A DNA stretch of 64,000 nt, taken from positions 1,054,001 to 1,118,000 of the forward strand of contig NZ_JAGHRJ010000001.1 of the NCBI RefSeq assembly GCF_017743865.1. Direction: 5' to 3'. Below are positions 54,706-63,995 of this stretch, in pieces. A program made the translations under genes and the position numbers. The stretch's first letter is position 1, and each line of letters opens with the position of its first letter. This stretch comes from Labrenzia sp. R4_2 (GTDB lineage Bacteria > Pseudomonadota > Alphaproteobacteria > Rhizobiales > Stappiaceae). The notes under the pieces are model-generated. The model made no database searches and was not told the DNA's origin. It worked only from the letters and a program-made list of their open reading frames with translations.

Positions 54706-56540
54706 TAAATCAATTGAATGCCGAATATACTCACCAAAAGTTCAAAAGAGCGGTTTACAAAATGAAAAAGGATTATTTTAAGCTAAAAATTATATGTCCG
54801 TAAGCCAATCAAGCTGACCAGAAATATTTCCGGTGGGCCCAGAATGCCTATCCAAAATTTTCAGAATTTCTGGTTTTGAATTTACTAGTCGGAATGTTCT
54901 GTACGCAGCTTTGTTTGCTGTTTTTGAAAACTCATCTACTATTTCCACTGCAGAATCGAGAAAGTTTAATCCGGCTTCATAATCAGACAGGCTAACTTTC
55001 TGACGTTTCATTAATTCGGAAACGACAAACAACACGTGAAAATGACCTTCTACCAACCATGTTTCTTCGAAAGAGTTTTTGGCGAGTGATTTCTGCAATG
55101 CAAGGGCTTTCTCGCGCCTATTGGAGATTTCTCTATAGATTTTCAACATAGCCATGACTAGTTTCGCATCTACTCGAAACGGGTCAAAGACTTGGGTATA
55201 GAATTCTCCGAATATATCTTGAGAATTTGTCTTTGCCTTAGTTGGTTCGCCGCAAGTATATGCAAGTAGCATCTGGCCGACTCTCAGTGCATCCACTGGT
55301 GCGAGACCGCTGGGCGTTTTGTTAGTACCTCTCTTTCTTATGTAATAAATTCCGTAAGACCGTAATTCTTCAGCCAGTTGAATCTGGAAGTCGTCATTGG
55401 CGCGCAAATCTCTTAGACCTATCCTACTCTGAAGATTGCTTGCGCGCGCAATCTTTTTTATCGATTCGGGATCGGTAGTTTGAATTATTCTGGCTCTAAT
55501 ACTCCCAGTGGATAGGTCTGCAATCGTGCCTTCTGCAACCGAATGGATCACTGAGACCGTTTGGCACCCGTTCACAACCTGAGGGTTAACCATTCTGATC
55601 GGATGACACCCGTTTGTCATCGATAGGATCTGATCGCATACAATGGTTACACCGGAATTTAGAAACCAAAACTCTCCGACATCACCTGCGAGAAGGCTCT
55701 CCTTGATCTCACGATTCACCTCGTTCTCGATGCCTAGGAAGTACCTAACATTTTCCCAAATTAATCGATCATCGAAGTTGCCGTTTTTTGTGGAACAGAA
55801 TTTTACTAGTTCCATCAATGAAATTGTGCACTCAACCCCGCTGAGTGTCAGGGTTTTATGAGGTGCTCTGATGCCCTCGGAAATTGGGGTTAGTGATTTG
55901 GTAAAGCGCGGCTTAGCTTGACGTACTAAACCGTGGCAGAGATCGAATAGTCCGCTTTCGTAGAGCTTGACCTCATACCGGGCAAGCGCGTCTACTAAAC
56001 GTTTTTTCGGTTCGGAGCTAAGATTCAATTGATTGGAAAAAAGATAAACAGAAATATCGTATCGATCGATCGAAAAAATTTCCCAAATCTGACGGATTTT
56101 TAAAGCCAGTGCACCATTGACTGTATCAAGCATTTCATCCCGATGATGCATCAGGTCATCGATGAAAGATGTAATGCAGTTAACTACGTCAGCGGGGAAA
56201 TTTTTTTGAGAGTTTTTGTAATTTGATACGGTTTTGCAAGAGCCAATATTTATTCGTTTATTGCTGTGATCTATGTAAATTAGATCAATGCCTCTATCAT
56301 TTCCGCCATCAACTATGAATTCATCTGTTTCATCTGCAGAAAGATGAAAAAAGGTCTCAAGAACTAGACGCGAAAATGCGTGAGACCGCCGTTTATTTTC
56401 AGGCAATCTTTCATCCGCGGCGCTCTCGCAGCCGCGGATTTTTTCTTCAAGAAGCCCGAAATCAGAAATTGTGGGCTTATCTTCCTGGGACTTCGCGAGG
56501 ATCAAAAATTCCTCCTGTGTTAACTACATCCGGAAGTACT
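54706..56540 (-). mobile_element. Putative integrative defence cassette inserted in the 3' end of nrdJ
   Basis: This AT-rich segment lies between the two copies of the nrdJ 3' end. It carries one gene (AIPR, 54790-56505) and, at its nrdJ end, a synonymously recoded version of the last seven nrdJ codons that keeps nrdJ intact. I see no integrase, transposase or short inverted repeats. The direct repeats act like attachment sites: 114 bp of identical core flanked by diverged homology on both sides, as expected if a circular element carrying a related nrdJ end had crossed over within the core. Confidence 0.75.
54790..56505 (-). CDS. AIPR-family abortive phage infection protein with nuclease-like N-terminus
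   Basis: AIPR proteins are phage-defence proteins. The 571-residue protein has the family core FLNSGVTIVC (282-290) and NPQVVNGCQT (307-316). The N-terminus shows a PD-(D/E)xK nuclease-like pattern, VDGGNDRGIDLIYID (Asp74) then IGSCK (Lys91), where the residue usually Glu or Gln is Ser. The start is a TTG with a perfect AGGAGG about 5 nt upstream, only 15 bp after the nrdJ stop, so it is probably co-transcribed with nrdJ. Composition is much more AT-rich than nrdJ. No partner gene is present. Confidence 0.88.
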   Translation of the reverse strand: MILAKSQEDKPTISDFGLLEEKIRGCESAADERLPENKRRSHAFSRLVLETFFHLSADETDEFIVDGGNDRGIDLIYIDHSNKRINIGSCKTVSNYKNSQKNFPADVVNCITSFIDDLMHHRDEMLDTVNGALALKIRQIWEIFSIDRYDISVYLFSNQLNLSSEPKKRLVDALARYEVKLYESGLFDLCHGLVRQAKPRFTKSLTPISEGIRAPHKTLTLSGVECTISLMELVKFCSTKNGNFDDRLIWENVRYFLGIENEVNREIKESLLAGDVGEFWFLNSGVTIVCDQILSMTNGCHPIRMVNPQVVNGCQTVSVIHSVAEGTIADLSTGSIRARIIQTTDPESIKKIARASNLQSRIGLRDLRANDDFQIQLAEELRSYGIYYIRKRGTNKTPSGLAPVDALRVGQMLLAYTCGEPTKAKTNSQDIFGEFYTQVFDPFRVDAKLVMAMLKIYREISNRREKALALQKSLAKNSFEETWLVEGHFHVLFVVSELMKRQKVSLSDYEAGLNFLDSAVEIVDEFSKTANKAAYRTFRLVNSKPEILKILDRHSGPTGNISGQLDWLTDI

Positions 56541-59500
56541 GCCGCAGGTGTCGCATTTCAGGCAGGTGCCGTTGCGCACCATGGTGAAGTTGCCGCATTC
56601 CGCGCAGCTTTCGCCTTCATAGCCTTTCATGCGGGCCTGGGCGATCTGCTGGGCCGCTGTCTTGACCTGCGGGGCAGGGGAGACTTCCACGGCAACCGCC
56701 GCTTCTGCGCCGCGGGCAAAGGCCGTTGCGACGGCAGATGTCTGTGCTGCCGGAGTACCGGCGAGCTCAGCCGTGATCGCCTGAGTGACTTCACCTGCCG
56801 GCTCATCAGAAACCAGGCGGAACCGCTCGGTCTGACCGCGGACGAGGCCATGGGACACCATGCCGTTGTCCTTCTTGTCCTTCATGGTGCCAGCCGAAAC
56901 CTTGTCACCGCTGAAGACTTCCGGCGGAACGTGGGCCAGTTCATGGCGGCCAAGATAGGACACGGCCAGCTCGCGGAAGATATAGTCGAGGATCGACGTT
57001 GCGTTCTTGATCGCATCGTTGCCCTGAACCATGCCTGCCGGCTCGAACTTGGTGAAGGTGAAGGCGTCGACATACTCTTCGAGCGGTACGCCGTACTGCA
57101 GGCCGAGCGAGACGGAGATGGCGAAGTTGTTGATGAACGCGCGAAGGGCGGAGCCTTCCTTGTTCATGTCGATGAAGATCTCACCGAGACGGCCGTCTTC
57201 ATATTCGCCGGTCCGCAGGAACACGGTGTGCCCGCCGATCTTCGCCTTCTGGGTGTAGCCCTTGCGGCGGGTCGGCAGTTTTTCCTGCTCGCGCACCACG
57301 CGTTCTACGATGCGCTCGACGATGCGTTCGGCAACGACCTCTGCCTTGGCAGCTGCCGGCAGAGCTGCGATTTCCTCCGCCGCATCCTCGGCTTCATCGT
57401 CGTCGTCGCTGAGCAGCTGGGAGTTGAGCGGCTGGCTGAGCTTGGAACCATCGCGGTAAAGCGCGTTGGCTTTCAGCGCCAGCTTCCAGGAGAGCATGTA
57501 CGCTTCCTTACAGTCCTCAACGGTCGCATCGTTCGGCATGTTGATCGTCTTGGAGATCGCGCCGGAGATGAACGGCTGGGCTGCAGCCATCATGCGGATG
57601 TGGCTTTCAACGCTCAAGAAACGCTTGCCGATGCGTCCGCACGGGTTGGCGCAGTCGAACACCGGGTAGTGTTCTTCCTTCAGGAACGGTGCGCCTTCCA
57701 GGGTCATCGCGCCGCATACATGGGTGTTGGCAGCTTCGATGTCAGCCTTGGAGAAGCCAAGGAACGACAGAAGTTCGAACTCCGGATCTTCCAGCTGCTC
57801 GTCGGTCACGCCGAGCGCTTTCATCTGATCGTCGCCAAGCGTCCAGCGATTGAAGACGAACTTGATGTCGAAAGCGGACTTCATGCCGTCTTTCAGCTTG
57901 GCAAGGCTTTCGTCGGTAAAGCCCTTGGTCTTCAGCGAAGCCGGGTTGATGCCAGGTGCCTGGTCGATAGAGCCATGGCCGACAGCGTAAGCTTCGATCT
58001 CGCCGATTTCGCTTTCCGAGTAGCCGAGCTTGCGCAGGGCTTCTGGAACTGCGCGGTTGATGATCTTGAAGTATCCGCCGCCCGCGAGCTTCTTGAACTT
58101 CACCAGAGCGAAGTCCGGCTCAATGCCAGTCGTGTCACAGTCCATGACCAGACCGATGGTGCCGGTCGGGGCGATCACGGTGGACTGGGCGTTGCGGAAG
58201 CCGTTCTTCTCGCCGAGCTCCAGAGCACGGTCCCAGGCTTTCTTGGCGCGGTCGATCAAGATCGGTTCCGGGCAAGACGCATGGTCGAGCGGCACCGGGT
58301 TGGTGTTCAGACCCTCATAACCTTCAGCTTCGCCGTGGGCAGCAAGGCGGTGGTTGCGAATGACGCGCAGCATGTGCTTGGCGTTTTTCTTGTAGCCCGG
58401 GAAAGAGCCAAGCTCTCCGGCCATTTCGGCAGAAGTGGCATAGGACACACCGGTCATGACCGCGGTGAGGGCACCACAAATGGCGCGGCCTTCGTCGGAG
58501 TCGTATGGAATGCCGGAGGTCATCAGAAGGCCGCCGATGTTGGCATAGCCAAGACCCAGGGTGCGGAACTTGTAGGACAGCTCGGCAATTTCCTTGGACG
58601 GGAACTGCGCCATCAGGACCGAGATTTCCAGAACAATGGTCCACAGACGGACGCCATGCTCGTAGTTGTCGATCGCAAACGAACCGTCTTCATTGCGGAA
58701 CTGCATCAGGTTCAAGGACGCCAAGTTACAGGCGGTGTCGTCCAGGAACATGTATTCCGAGCAGGGGTTCGACGCGCGGATTTCGCCATCGGCAAGGCAG
58801 GTGTGCCAGTCGTTGATGGTGGTGTGGTATTGAAGGCCAGGATCAGCAGACGCCCAGGCTGCGTACCCGATCTGCTCCCAAAGTTCTTTTGCCTTCACCG
58901 TTTTCAGGACGGTGTCGGTCTTGCGCGCGGTCAGGTCCCACTCTTTGTCTTCAACAACAGCGTTCAGGAAGCCGTCGGTGACGCGGACGGAGTTGTTGGA
59001 GTTCTGACCGGCAACAGTCAGGTACGCTTCGGAATCCCAGTCCGTGTTGTAGGTCGGGAATTCGATCTTGGTGAAGCCCTGCTTGGCGAACTGGATGACG
59101 CGCTGGATGTAGTTCTCCGGCACCATCATCTTCTTGGCCGCGCGGATTTCGCGCTTCAGCGCCGGGTTTTTCGCTGGATCAAAGCAATCACCGTTGTCCG
59201 CTTCGCAGTTGACACAAGCGCGCATGATGGCGGTCAGGTGCTTCTGGCAGATCTTGGAGCCGGTTACGAGGGCCGCGACCTTCTGCTCTTCCTTGACCTT
59301 CCAGTTGATGTATTCCTCGATGTCCGGATGGTCTGCGTCGACCACGACCATCTTCGCCGCGCGGCGGGTGGTGCCGCCGGACTTGATCGCGCCCGCGGCC
59401 CGGTCACCGATCTTCAGGAAGCTCATCAGACCGGACGACTTGCCGCCGCCGGAAAGTTTTTCGCCCTCAGCGCGGACGTGAGAGAAGTTGGAGCCGGTAC

Positions 59501-60188
59501 CTGAGCCGTACTTGAAGAGGCGCGCTTCACGTACCCACAGGTCCATGATGCCGCCGTCATTGACGAGGTCATCGCCAACGGACTGGATAAAGCACGCATG
59601 CGGCTGCGGGTGCTCGTAAGCGGTCTTGGATTTGGTCAGCTTGCCGGTCTGGAAATCGACGTAATAGTGGCCCTGGCTCGGACCATCGATGCCATACGCC
59701 CAGTGAAGGCCGGTGTTGAACCATTGCGGGGAGTTCGGAGCGACTTTTTGAGTCGCGAGCATGTAACGCAGCTCGTCATAGAAGGCCTGGGCGTCGGATT
59801 CGGTGTCGAAGTAGCCACCTTTCCAGCCCCAGTAGGTCCAGGTGCCGGCCAGCCGGTCAAAAACCTGACGGCCATCCATTTCAGAACCGTAGCGCTCGTC
59901 CTCGGGAAGTTTCGCTAGAGCTTTCTCGTCTGCTTCCTGCCGCCACAGCCAGGAAGGAACCGTATTCTCTTCCACCGGCTTCAGCTTGGCCGGAACGCCT
60001 GCCTTGCGGAAATATTTTTGAGCGAGGATGTCAGATGCGACCTGAGAGAATTGTGCCGGAACCTGAATGTCCTTCAGCTGGAAAACAATCGATCCATCCG
60101 GGTTCCGGATTTCACTGGTTGCTGTCCGGAAGTCTATGCTGGCGTAAGGTGATTGGCCTTCCTTGGTGTAGCGCCGCTCGATCCGCAT
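56520..60188 (-). CDS. nrdJ: Vitamin B12-dependent (class II) ribonucleotide reductase
   Basis: NrdJ reduces ribonucleotides to deoxyribonucleotides using adenosylcobalamin, with or without oxygen. The 1222-residue length is normal for the long alphaproteobacterial form. Landmarks are [16 protein letters not shown] (near 160), [40 protein letters not shown] (active-site segment), [20 protein letters not shown] and a C-terminal zinc ribbon, CAECGNF then [14 protein letters not shown]. The final seven codons are recoded relative to the displaced copy at 54540. Two NrdR-like boxes lie upstream. The AIPR gene follows by 14 bp. Confidence 0.97.
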   Translation of the reverse strand: MRIERRYTKEGQSPYASIDFRTATSEIRNPDGSIVFQLKDIQVPAQFSQVASDILAQKYFRKAGVPAKLKPVEENTVPSWLWRQEADEKALAKLPEDERYGSEMDGRQVFDRLAGTWTYWGWKGGYFDTESDAQAFYDELRYMLATQKVAPNSPQWFNTGLHWAYGIDGPSQGHYYVDFQTGKLTKSKTAYEHPQPHACFIQSVGDDLVNDGGIMDLWVREARLFKYGSGTGSNFSHVRAEGEKLSGGGKSSGLMSFLKIGDRAAGAIKSGGTTRRAAKMVVVDADHPDIEEYINWKVKEEQKVAALVTGSKICQKHLTAIMRACVNCEADNGDCFDPAKNPALKREIRAAKKMMVPENYIQRVIQFAKQGFTKIEFPTYNTDWDSEAYLTVAGQNSNNSVRVTDGFLNAVVEDKEWDLTARKTDTVLKTVKAKELWEQIGYAAWASADPGLQYHTTINDWHTCLADGEIRASNPCSEYMFLDDTACNLASLNLMQFRNEDGSFAIDNYEHGVRLWTIVLEISVLMAQFPSKEIAELSYKFRTLGLGYANIGGLLMTSGIPYDSDEGRAICGALTAVMTGVSYATSAEMAGELGSFPGYKKNAKHMLRVIRNHRLAAHGEAEGYEGLNTNPVPLDHASCPEPILIDRAKKAWDRALELGEKNGFRNAQSTVIAPTGTIGLVMDCDTTGIEPDFALVKFKKLAGGGYFKIINRAVPEALRKLGYSESEIGEIEAYAVGHGSIDQAPGINPASLKTKGFTDESLAKLKDGMKSAFDIKFVFNRWTLGDDQMKALGVTDEQLEDPEFELLSFLGFSKADIEAANTHVCGAMTLEGAPFLKEEHYPVFDCANPCGRIGKRFLSVESHIRMMAAAQPFISGAISKTINMPNDATVEDCKEAYMLSWKLALKANALYRDGSKLSQPLNSQLLSDDDDEAEDAAEEIAALPAAAKAEVVAERIVERIVERVVREQEKLPTRRKGYTQKAKIGGHTVFLRTGEYEDGRLGEIFIDMNKEGSALRAFINNFAISVSLGLQYGVPLEEYVDAFTFTKFEPAGMVQGNDAIKNATSILDYIFRELAVSYLGRHELAHVPPEVFSGDKVSAGTMKDKKDNGMVSHGLVRGQTERFRLVSDEPAGEVTQAITAELAGTPAAQTSAVATAFARGAEAAVAVEVSPAPQVKTAAQQIAQARMKGYEGESCAECGNFTMVRNGTCLKCDTCGSTSGCS

Positions 60189-60829
60189 TTTCTCAAGTCC
60201 CCTTTAAAATCCCCGACGGTTCGCCCCGAACCGATTGATCATTTCCATATGCACCCGGCGTGGTGTCGTAACTGGCCTCTGCCGCCGGGTCTCGAGTCTG
60301 TATGTCACAGACTGGATGTCTGTATCTAGCGCCTCTTCGTTAATGATCCACTACATATAGTATTCATCAACAGGTTTGTCACGACATGTAGCCAGAAGCA
60401 GGACGCACGAAACCGCGCTCAGGATCGAGCTTTCGAATCCTGTACGGGTACGCATAAGACTGGTGTTTCTGGATGATCGGAGCGCCCGGGAGAGCCTCCG
60501 ATTACGCACATCGCAATGATTAGGAAACTAAAGTAAATGAATCCTTAAGGTCAACCCGCTGACGACAACAGGTAGTGCTCATGTTGTGGGCAAGCGCAAA
60601 ATCTTGTGTTTCTATGTGGATAGCGGGGACCTTGGCACTCCGGTACTCCGGTGGCCCCGGGAAACTGCCGAAACAGGCAAAGAGCCGTAATTATGGGCCG
60701 TGCAAAGTCTGTGGATGAAGATAGCTCAAATTTTATGAAACTTTTAAGAAAATGGCATCAGTGCACTTCAACGCGGTTTAAGCCCGGTCTGGTTTAGTGA
60801 TCCTGCACAAGGGATCGAGGACCGCCTTT
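60189..60829. other. Long divergent region upstream of nrdJ and the response regulator
   Basis: These 641 bp hold the nrdJ promoter with NrdR boxes (60350-60392) and the response-regulator promoter. Hairpins include ATCGGAG/CTCCGAT (60476-60502) and a GGGG/CCCC stem enclosing CCGG-TACT-CCGG (60625-60658). I looked for the B12-box of a cobalamin riboswitch upstream of nrdJ and did not find one. No coding frame is convincing. Confidence 0.45.
60350..60392 (-). promoter_or_regulatory. Two NrdR boxes upstream of nrdJ
   Basis: ACTACATATAGT (60350-60361) and ACGACATGTAGC (60381-60392) resemble the palindromic NrdR box (consensus around ACA-CTATATATAG-TGT). They start 31 bp apart, three helical turns, the usual spacing of paired NrdR boxes. 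NrdR represses ribonucleotide reductase genes when dATP is plentiful. The nearer box is 162 bp upstream of the nrdJ start. Confidence 0.75.
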
Positions 60830-61519
60830 ATGAAACATCATGCTGCCTTTGGCTTGGCGATGGATGACATTGACGTTGTTGTTGTTGAAGACAGCAAGCC
60901 GATGCAAACCATCCTGCGCTCGACCCTTTTGAGCTTCAAGGTTGCGCGGGTACGCACATTTGATTCGGTCGATGATGCTCTGGAAGCAAGCCTTGCCGAA
61001 CCGCCCAATCTGATCATTACAGATTGGCGCATGGCCCCGACCACCGGATATCAGCTGTTACGCCTCATCCGGCACAAGCACATGGAACCGCTGTGTTTCG
61101 TACCGATTCTCTTTATCACCGCCCACGGCACACGGCCGCTTGTTGACAAGGCTCTGAGGGCAGGGGCGCATCATGTGCTGGTCAAACCATTGTCGCCGTC
61201 GACGCTTTACAAGCGAATCGAGTGGGTGCTTCATGACGACCGGCCGATGGTTCTTGAGAACTCCGGTTTCTACAACATCTATGGCATCCAGAAGCTGATG
61301 GACCAGCAGGCGGAGAAGATGAAGTCGCTTGCCGCCGCCCGGGTCAACCACAGGACAGCTGTCCAAAAACGCGCCGAGGTAGACGACGTGGTTCAGGAAG
61401 CCTTCGACAAGAAGAAGCAGCAGCCCGAGGAACCAAAAATCATTGGACGCGGCTTTGCGCAGCGCGCAAAGAAACAGTCAGCCGCGTCGCGTCATATCAG
61501 GAATGGCAGATCGGCGTAG
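60830..61519 (+). CDS. Single-domain response regulator with C-terminal helical extension
   Basis: The start is the ATG at 60830 after GAGGA; 229 residues. A receiver domain covers about 13-135: DDIDVVVVEDSKPMQTIL (acidic pair), LIITDWRMAPTTGYQLL (phospho-acceptor Asp), PILFITAHGT and HHVLVKPLSPSTLYKRIEWV (Lys). There is no DNA-binding output domain. The last 90 residues are charged, Lys- and Gln-rich and probably helical (MDQQAEKMKSLAAARVNHRT). It may act by protein contact, as CheY- or DivK-like proteins do. No kinase gene is adjacent. Confidence 0.85.
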   Translation: MKHHAAFGLAMDDIDVVVVEDSKPMQTILRSTLLSFKVARVRTFDSVDDALEASLAEPPNLIITDWRMAPTTGYQLLRLIRHKHMEPLCFVPILFITAHGTRPLVDKALRAGAHHVLVKPLSPSTLYKRIEWVLHDDRPMVLENSGFYNIYGIQKLMDQQAEKMKSLAAARVNHRTAVQKRAEVDDVVQEAFDKKKQQPEEPKIIGRGFAQRAKKQSAASRHIRNGRSA

Positions 61520-61734
61520 AGTTTGCCGATGCAGACCGCCAAACCTTTCCAGCCGGAAGAGTTGCAAAGACGGGCAGGGTTGATGACCCCTGTTGCGATT
61601 CGTCGAATTTCCGGGGCTTGCGGCAATGCAGCACTGGACAGCAGCGGCACTTGACGCCATAGTCCGGCAAAATTCCGAAGGCGCTTATAAGCCTTTGTTG
61701 ATGCGACTTGAGATCAAGGGACCTTTCAAGGGCC

Positions 61735-62121
61735 ATGAAAAAACTCCTGCTTGAAATCTTCACCTGGTGGAACGGCCATACAATGGGTACGCGGTTCTTC
61801 ACATGGCGGAAGGGTGAGTTCGTCGGCGAAGACGAGTTCGGCAACAAGTACTACAAGGAACGCGACGGCAAGAAACGCTGGGTTATTTATAATGGCCTCG
61901 CGGAAGCTTCCAGCATTCCTCCAGGCTGGCATGGCTGGATGCATCACCGTGTCGACACGGCGCCGGTCGATGAAAACTACCACGCGAAAAGCTGGCAAAA
62001 GCCGCACGAGGCCAATCATACCGGAACACCGGAAGCCTATCGCCCTCACGGCTCGATCCTGACGCCGGAAAAACGCCCCGAAGTTACCGGCGATTATCAG
62101 GCGTGGACGCCGGGCCAGTAA
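61735..62121 (+). CDS. NDUFA12-family complex I accessory protein
   Basis: The 128-residue protein starts at the ATG at 61735 after AAGGG. It matches the NADH:ubiquinone oxidoreductase subunit NDUFA12 (B17.2) family: FTWWNGHTMGTRFFTWRKGE, FVGEDEFGNKYYKERDGKKR, RWVIYNGLAEASSIPPGWHG and WMHHRVDTAPVDENY. This accessory subunit of respiratory complex I is shared by alphaproteobacteria and mitochondria. It is far from any nuo operon here, as usual for this gene. A terminator follows. Confidence 0.92.
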   Translation: MKKLLLEIFTWWNGHTMGTRFFTWRKGEFVGEDEFGNKYYKERDGKKRWVIYNGLAEASSIPPGWHGWMHHRVDTAPVDENYHAKSWQKPHEANHTGTPEAYRPHGSILTPEKRPEVTGDYQAWTPGQ

Positions 62122-62143
62122 GCCAAGTACCTATTTGTTTTTT

Positions 62144-62170
62144 AAGGGCTCGCTGACGCGGGCCCTTTTT
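62144..62170 (+). terminator. Rho-independent terminator after the NDUFA12-type gene
   Basis: AAGGGC (62144-62149) pairs with GCCCTT (62162-62167), with extra pairs inside the 12-nt loop, followed by TTT. Confidence 0.8.
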
Positions 62171-62303
62171 CGTTTGGCCGTTTGGGAGCGCGCCGCCAAT
62201 CGGTTGAAGCTGGTTAGTGTTGGACCCGGTTTAACGAACTGGCTCACAAATCGCCGTGTCATGCGTCTTTCGGACATCTCTTCTGATTTCGAGGGCAATC
62301 CGC

Positions 62304-63995
62304 ATGATCATCACCTACTCCCGTTTGACAGATCCGCAAGCAAACCAGCAGGTCGAACAGGTCAATGCAGACTTTGTCGGCATACGAGAAAAACTACAGG
62401 CAGGTCTTCAGGACACGGCGGCTTTGTCGGACAACCAAGCCCATGCCCAAAACCTGACAGCACTACGCGGCCGGCCTTGCCCACGGACAATGGTGGCCCC
62501 TGAACTGGCGGCGCAGCTGCAAACAATCAGTTTTGGTTTCAAGAAAAACAAGGATCCGGCGGACGTCTATCCGCTTCGGGCGATGGAGGCGACCGGGGCG
62601 CAGAACAGCAAGTTCCAGATTGGTCTGGAAACGGAAAGTGGAGATGTTGTACTCGGCGCGCCCGCTCTCAACCTCATGCAGTTTCTGGAGATCACGGAAC
62701 TGCGGACCTACTATTGCACAACACGGAAATCGGAAGGCAAAGCGCAGGACCGCTATGGGACACGGCTCGTCGCGTTTCTGGTCATCGGCCGGGACCAGCA
62801 AAACGAAGCCAAGTACGTTTATCTCGCGGCGGCATCCGGCACATTCTCATCAACGGCCCTCGCGGTTCCAGCGGTCGGGCAAGATCCTACGCAAATGATT
62901 ACCGCCGTGGAGAGGGCTGTCTCAACGTTCAACGCCCCCAGAAAAAACGACTACTACATGTACTGGTCGATCAACGATACCGGTTTGCAATTGTCGGCGG
63001 CGGACGGCAAAGGCAATCACGTCATCAATATCCGGTATTCCAGTTTTGTTGGCAAAACCCGGAGTTACTTGGATAACTTCAGCCTGATTTCTGTGGTCGA
63101 TATCAAAAACATGATTTCCGGAATGTTCGAAAATCTGGAAGGCCTCAGTTTTCAAATCCCGTTCAAGAAAAACCCGTCCGGCCTGTCAATGACCTGCACC
63201 TTCGGTCATGGAGAATCCCGGAAAAACGGCACCATCGATATTTTTCAGAAAACCAAGTCCAAGCAATACAGCATCCCGCAAGTGGGAATTGGAGACTTGT
63301 TCACGATTGGCTCTCCGTTTTCCTACACGAAGCAAACAATGGAGAGCCACCAGACCGAATTGGCCGTAACGACCGAACAAACCGACAGTGTGCAGCTGAC
63401 AGTTCCGGCGGAGTGTTATGTGGCAAACAGCTTTCCGGCGACGCCGCTGGTCGATGCAGTGACGATTGTCCAGTTCTCTTACTTTACCGGAGAGTACGGC
63501 ATGCAACTCACCTCCACGAAAACAAACAACGACAATGTCAGTACACTGAAAGTTCTGCGAAAAAGCGGCTACATCGAAGTGGAGCTGGTCGCCAATCCAG
63601 GAAATCCTGTGATCACTGTTGCTGGCCTGGGGAACAGGGGAGACAATGATGTCTACCCCGGTGGTGCGGATCTGGGGCAGTTTCAGGATGTGCAGTTGCC
63701 TTTCAGGGTAGCAAAACGGAACGGTGACTTGTTCGTCTTGAGGCAAGTTGCAGGTGGCAGCAGTTGCTCATACAAATTTTCCTATAGTGAGGAAAATGAG
63801 CAGCTCACATCCAGTCAAGAAGCAACAAACGAGATGAACTGCGAATGTGTTTATGTCAGTGGTAACGGCTTTGCGACCGCATCCAACTACACCATCAGCA
63901 TTCCCATCAGCACGCCAGCTTTTCTCTCCAGCATGGATGGCGGGCAGGCTGAAATAAACAAGGCCCTCACTGAAACGATTATCGGATTTGTCTAG
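62304..63995 (+). CDS. Orphan protein, 563 aa, function unknown
   Basis: I do not recognise a family. The ATG at 62304 is preceded by GAGGG; an in-frame upstream start is possible. There is no signal peptide or obvious membrane helix. The protein is beta-rich and high in Ser, Thr and Asn: an N-terminal helical stretch (TDPQANQQVEQVNADFVGIR) is followed by strand-rich blocks (KYVYLAAASGTFSSTALAVP, FQIGLETESGDVVLGAPALN, YTISIPISTPAFLSS) and a cysteine pair near the end (NEMNCECVYVSG). The composition suggests a non-classically exported or surface protein, which is only a guess. It ends 5 bp before the window edge. Confidence 0.65.
   Translation: MIITYSRLTDPQANQQVEQVNADFVGIREKLQAGLQDTAALSDNQAHAQNLTALRGRPCPRTMVAPELAAQLQTISFGFKKNKDPADVYPLRAMEATGAQNSKFQIGLETESGDVVLGAPALNLMQFLEITELRTYYCTTRKSEGKAQDRYGTRLVAFLVIGRDQQNEAKYVYLAAASGTFSSTALAVPAVGQDPTQMITAVERAVSTFNAPRKNDYYMYWSINDTGLQLSAADGKGNHVINIRYSSFVGKTRSYLDNFSLISVVDIKNMISGMFENLEGLSFQIPFKKNPSGLSMTCTFGHGESRKNGTIDIFQKTKSKQYSIPQVGIGDLFTIGSPFSYTKQTMESHQTELAVTTEQTDSVQLTVPAECYVANSFPATPLVDAVTIVQFSYFTGEYGMQLTSTKTNNDNVSTLKVLRKSGYIEVELVANPGNPVITVAGLGNRGDNDVYPGGADLGQFQDVQLPFRVAKRNGDLFVLRQVAGGSSCSYKFSYSEENEQLTSSQEATNEMNCECVYVSGNGFATASNYTISIPISTPAFLSSMDGGQAEINKALTETIIGFV

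Noticed and set aside
56376..59504. Very long plus-strand open frame of 1042 codons opposite nrdJ
   Set aside because: It is the antisense shadow of nrdJ and the AIPR start. Codon bias of the GC-rich nrdJ leaves that frame open; the translation is His- and Arg-rich with no domain.
60189..60829. Possible cobalamin riboswitch upstream of nrdJ
   Set aside because: I looked for a B12-box and the conserved core on the minus strand and did not find them; NrdR boxes explain the control better.
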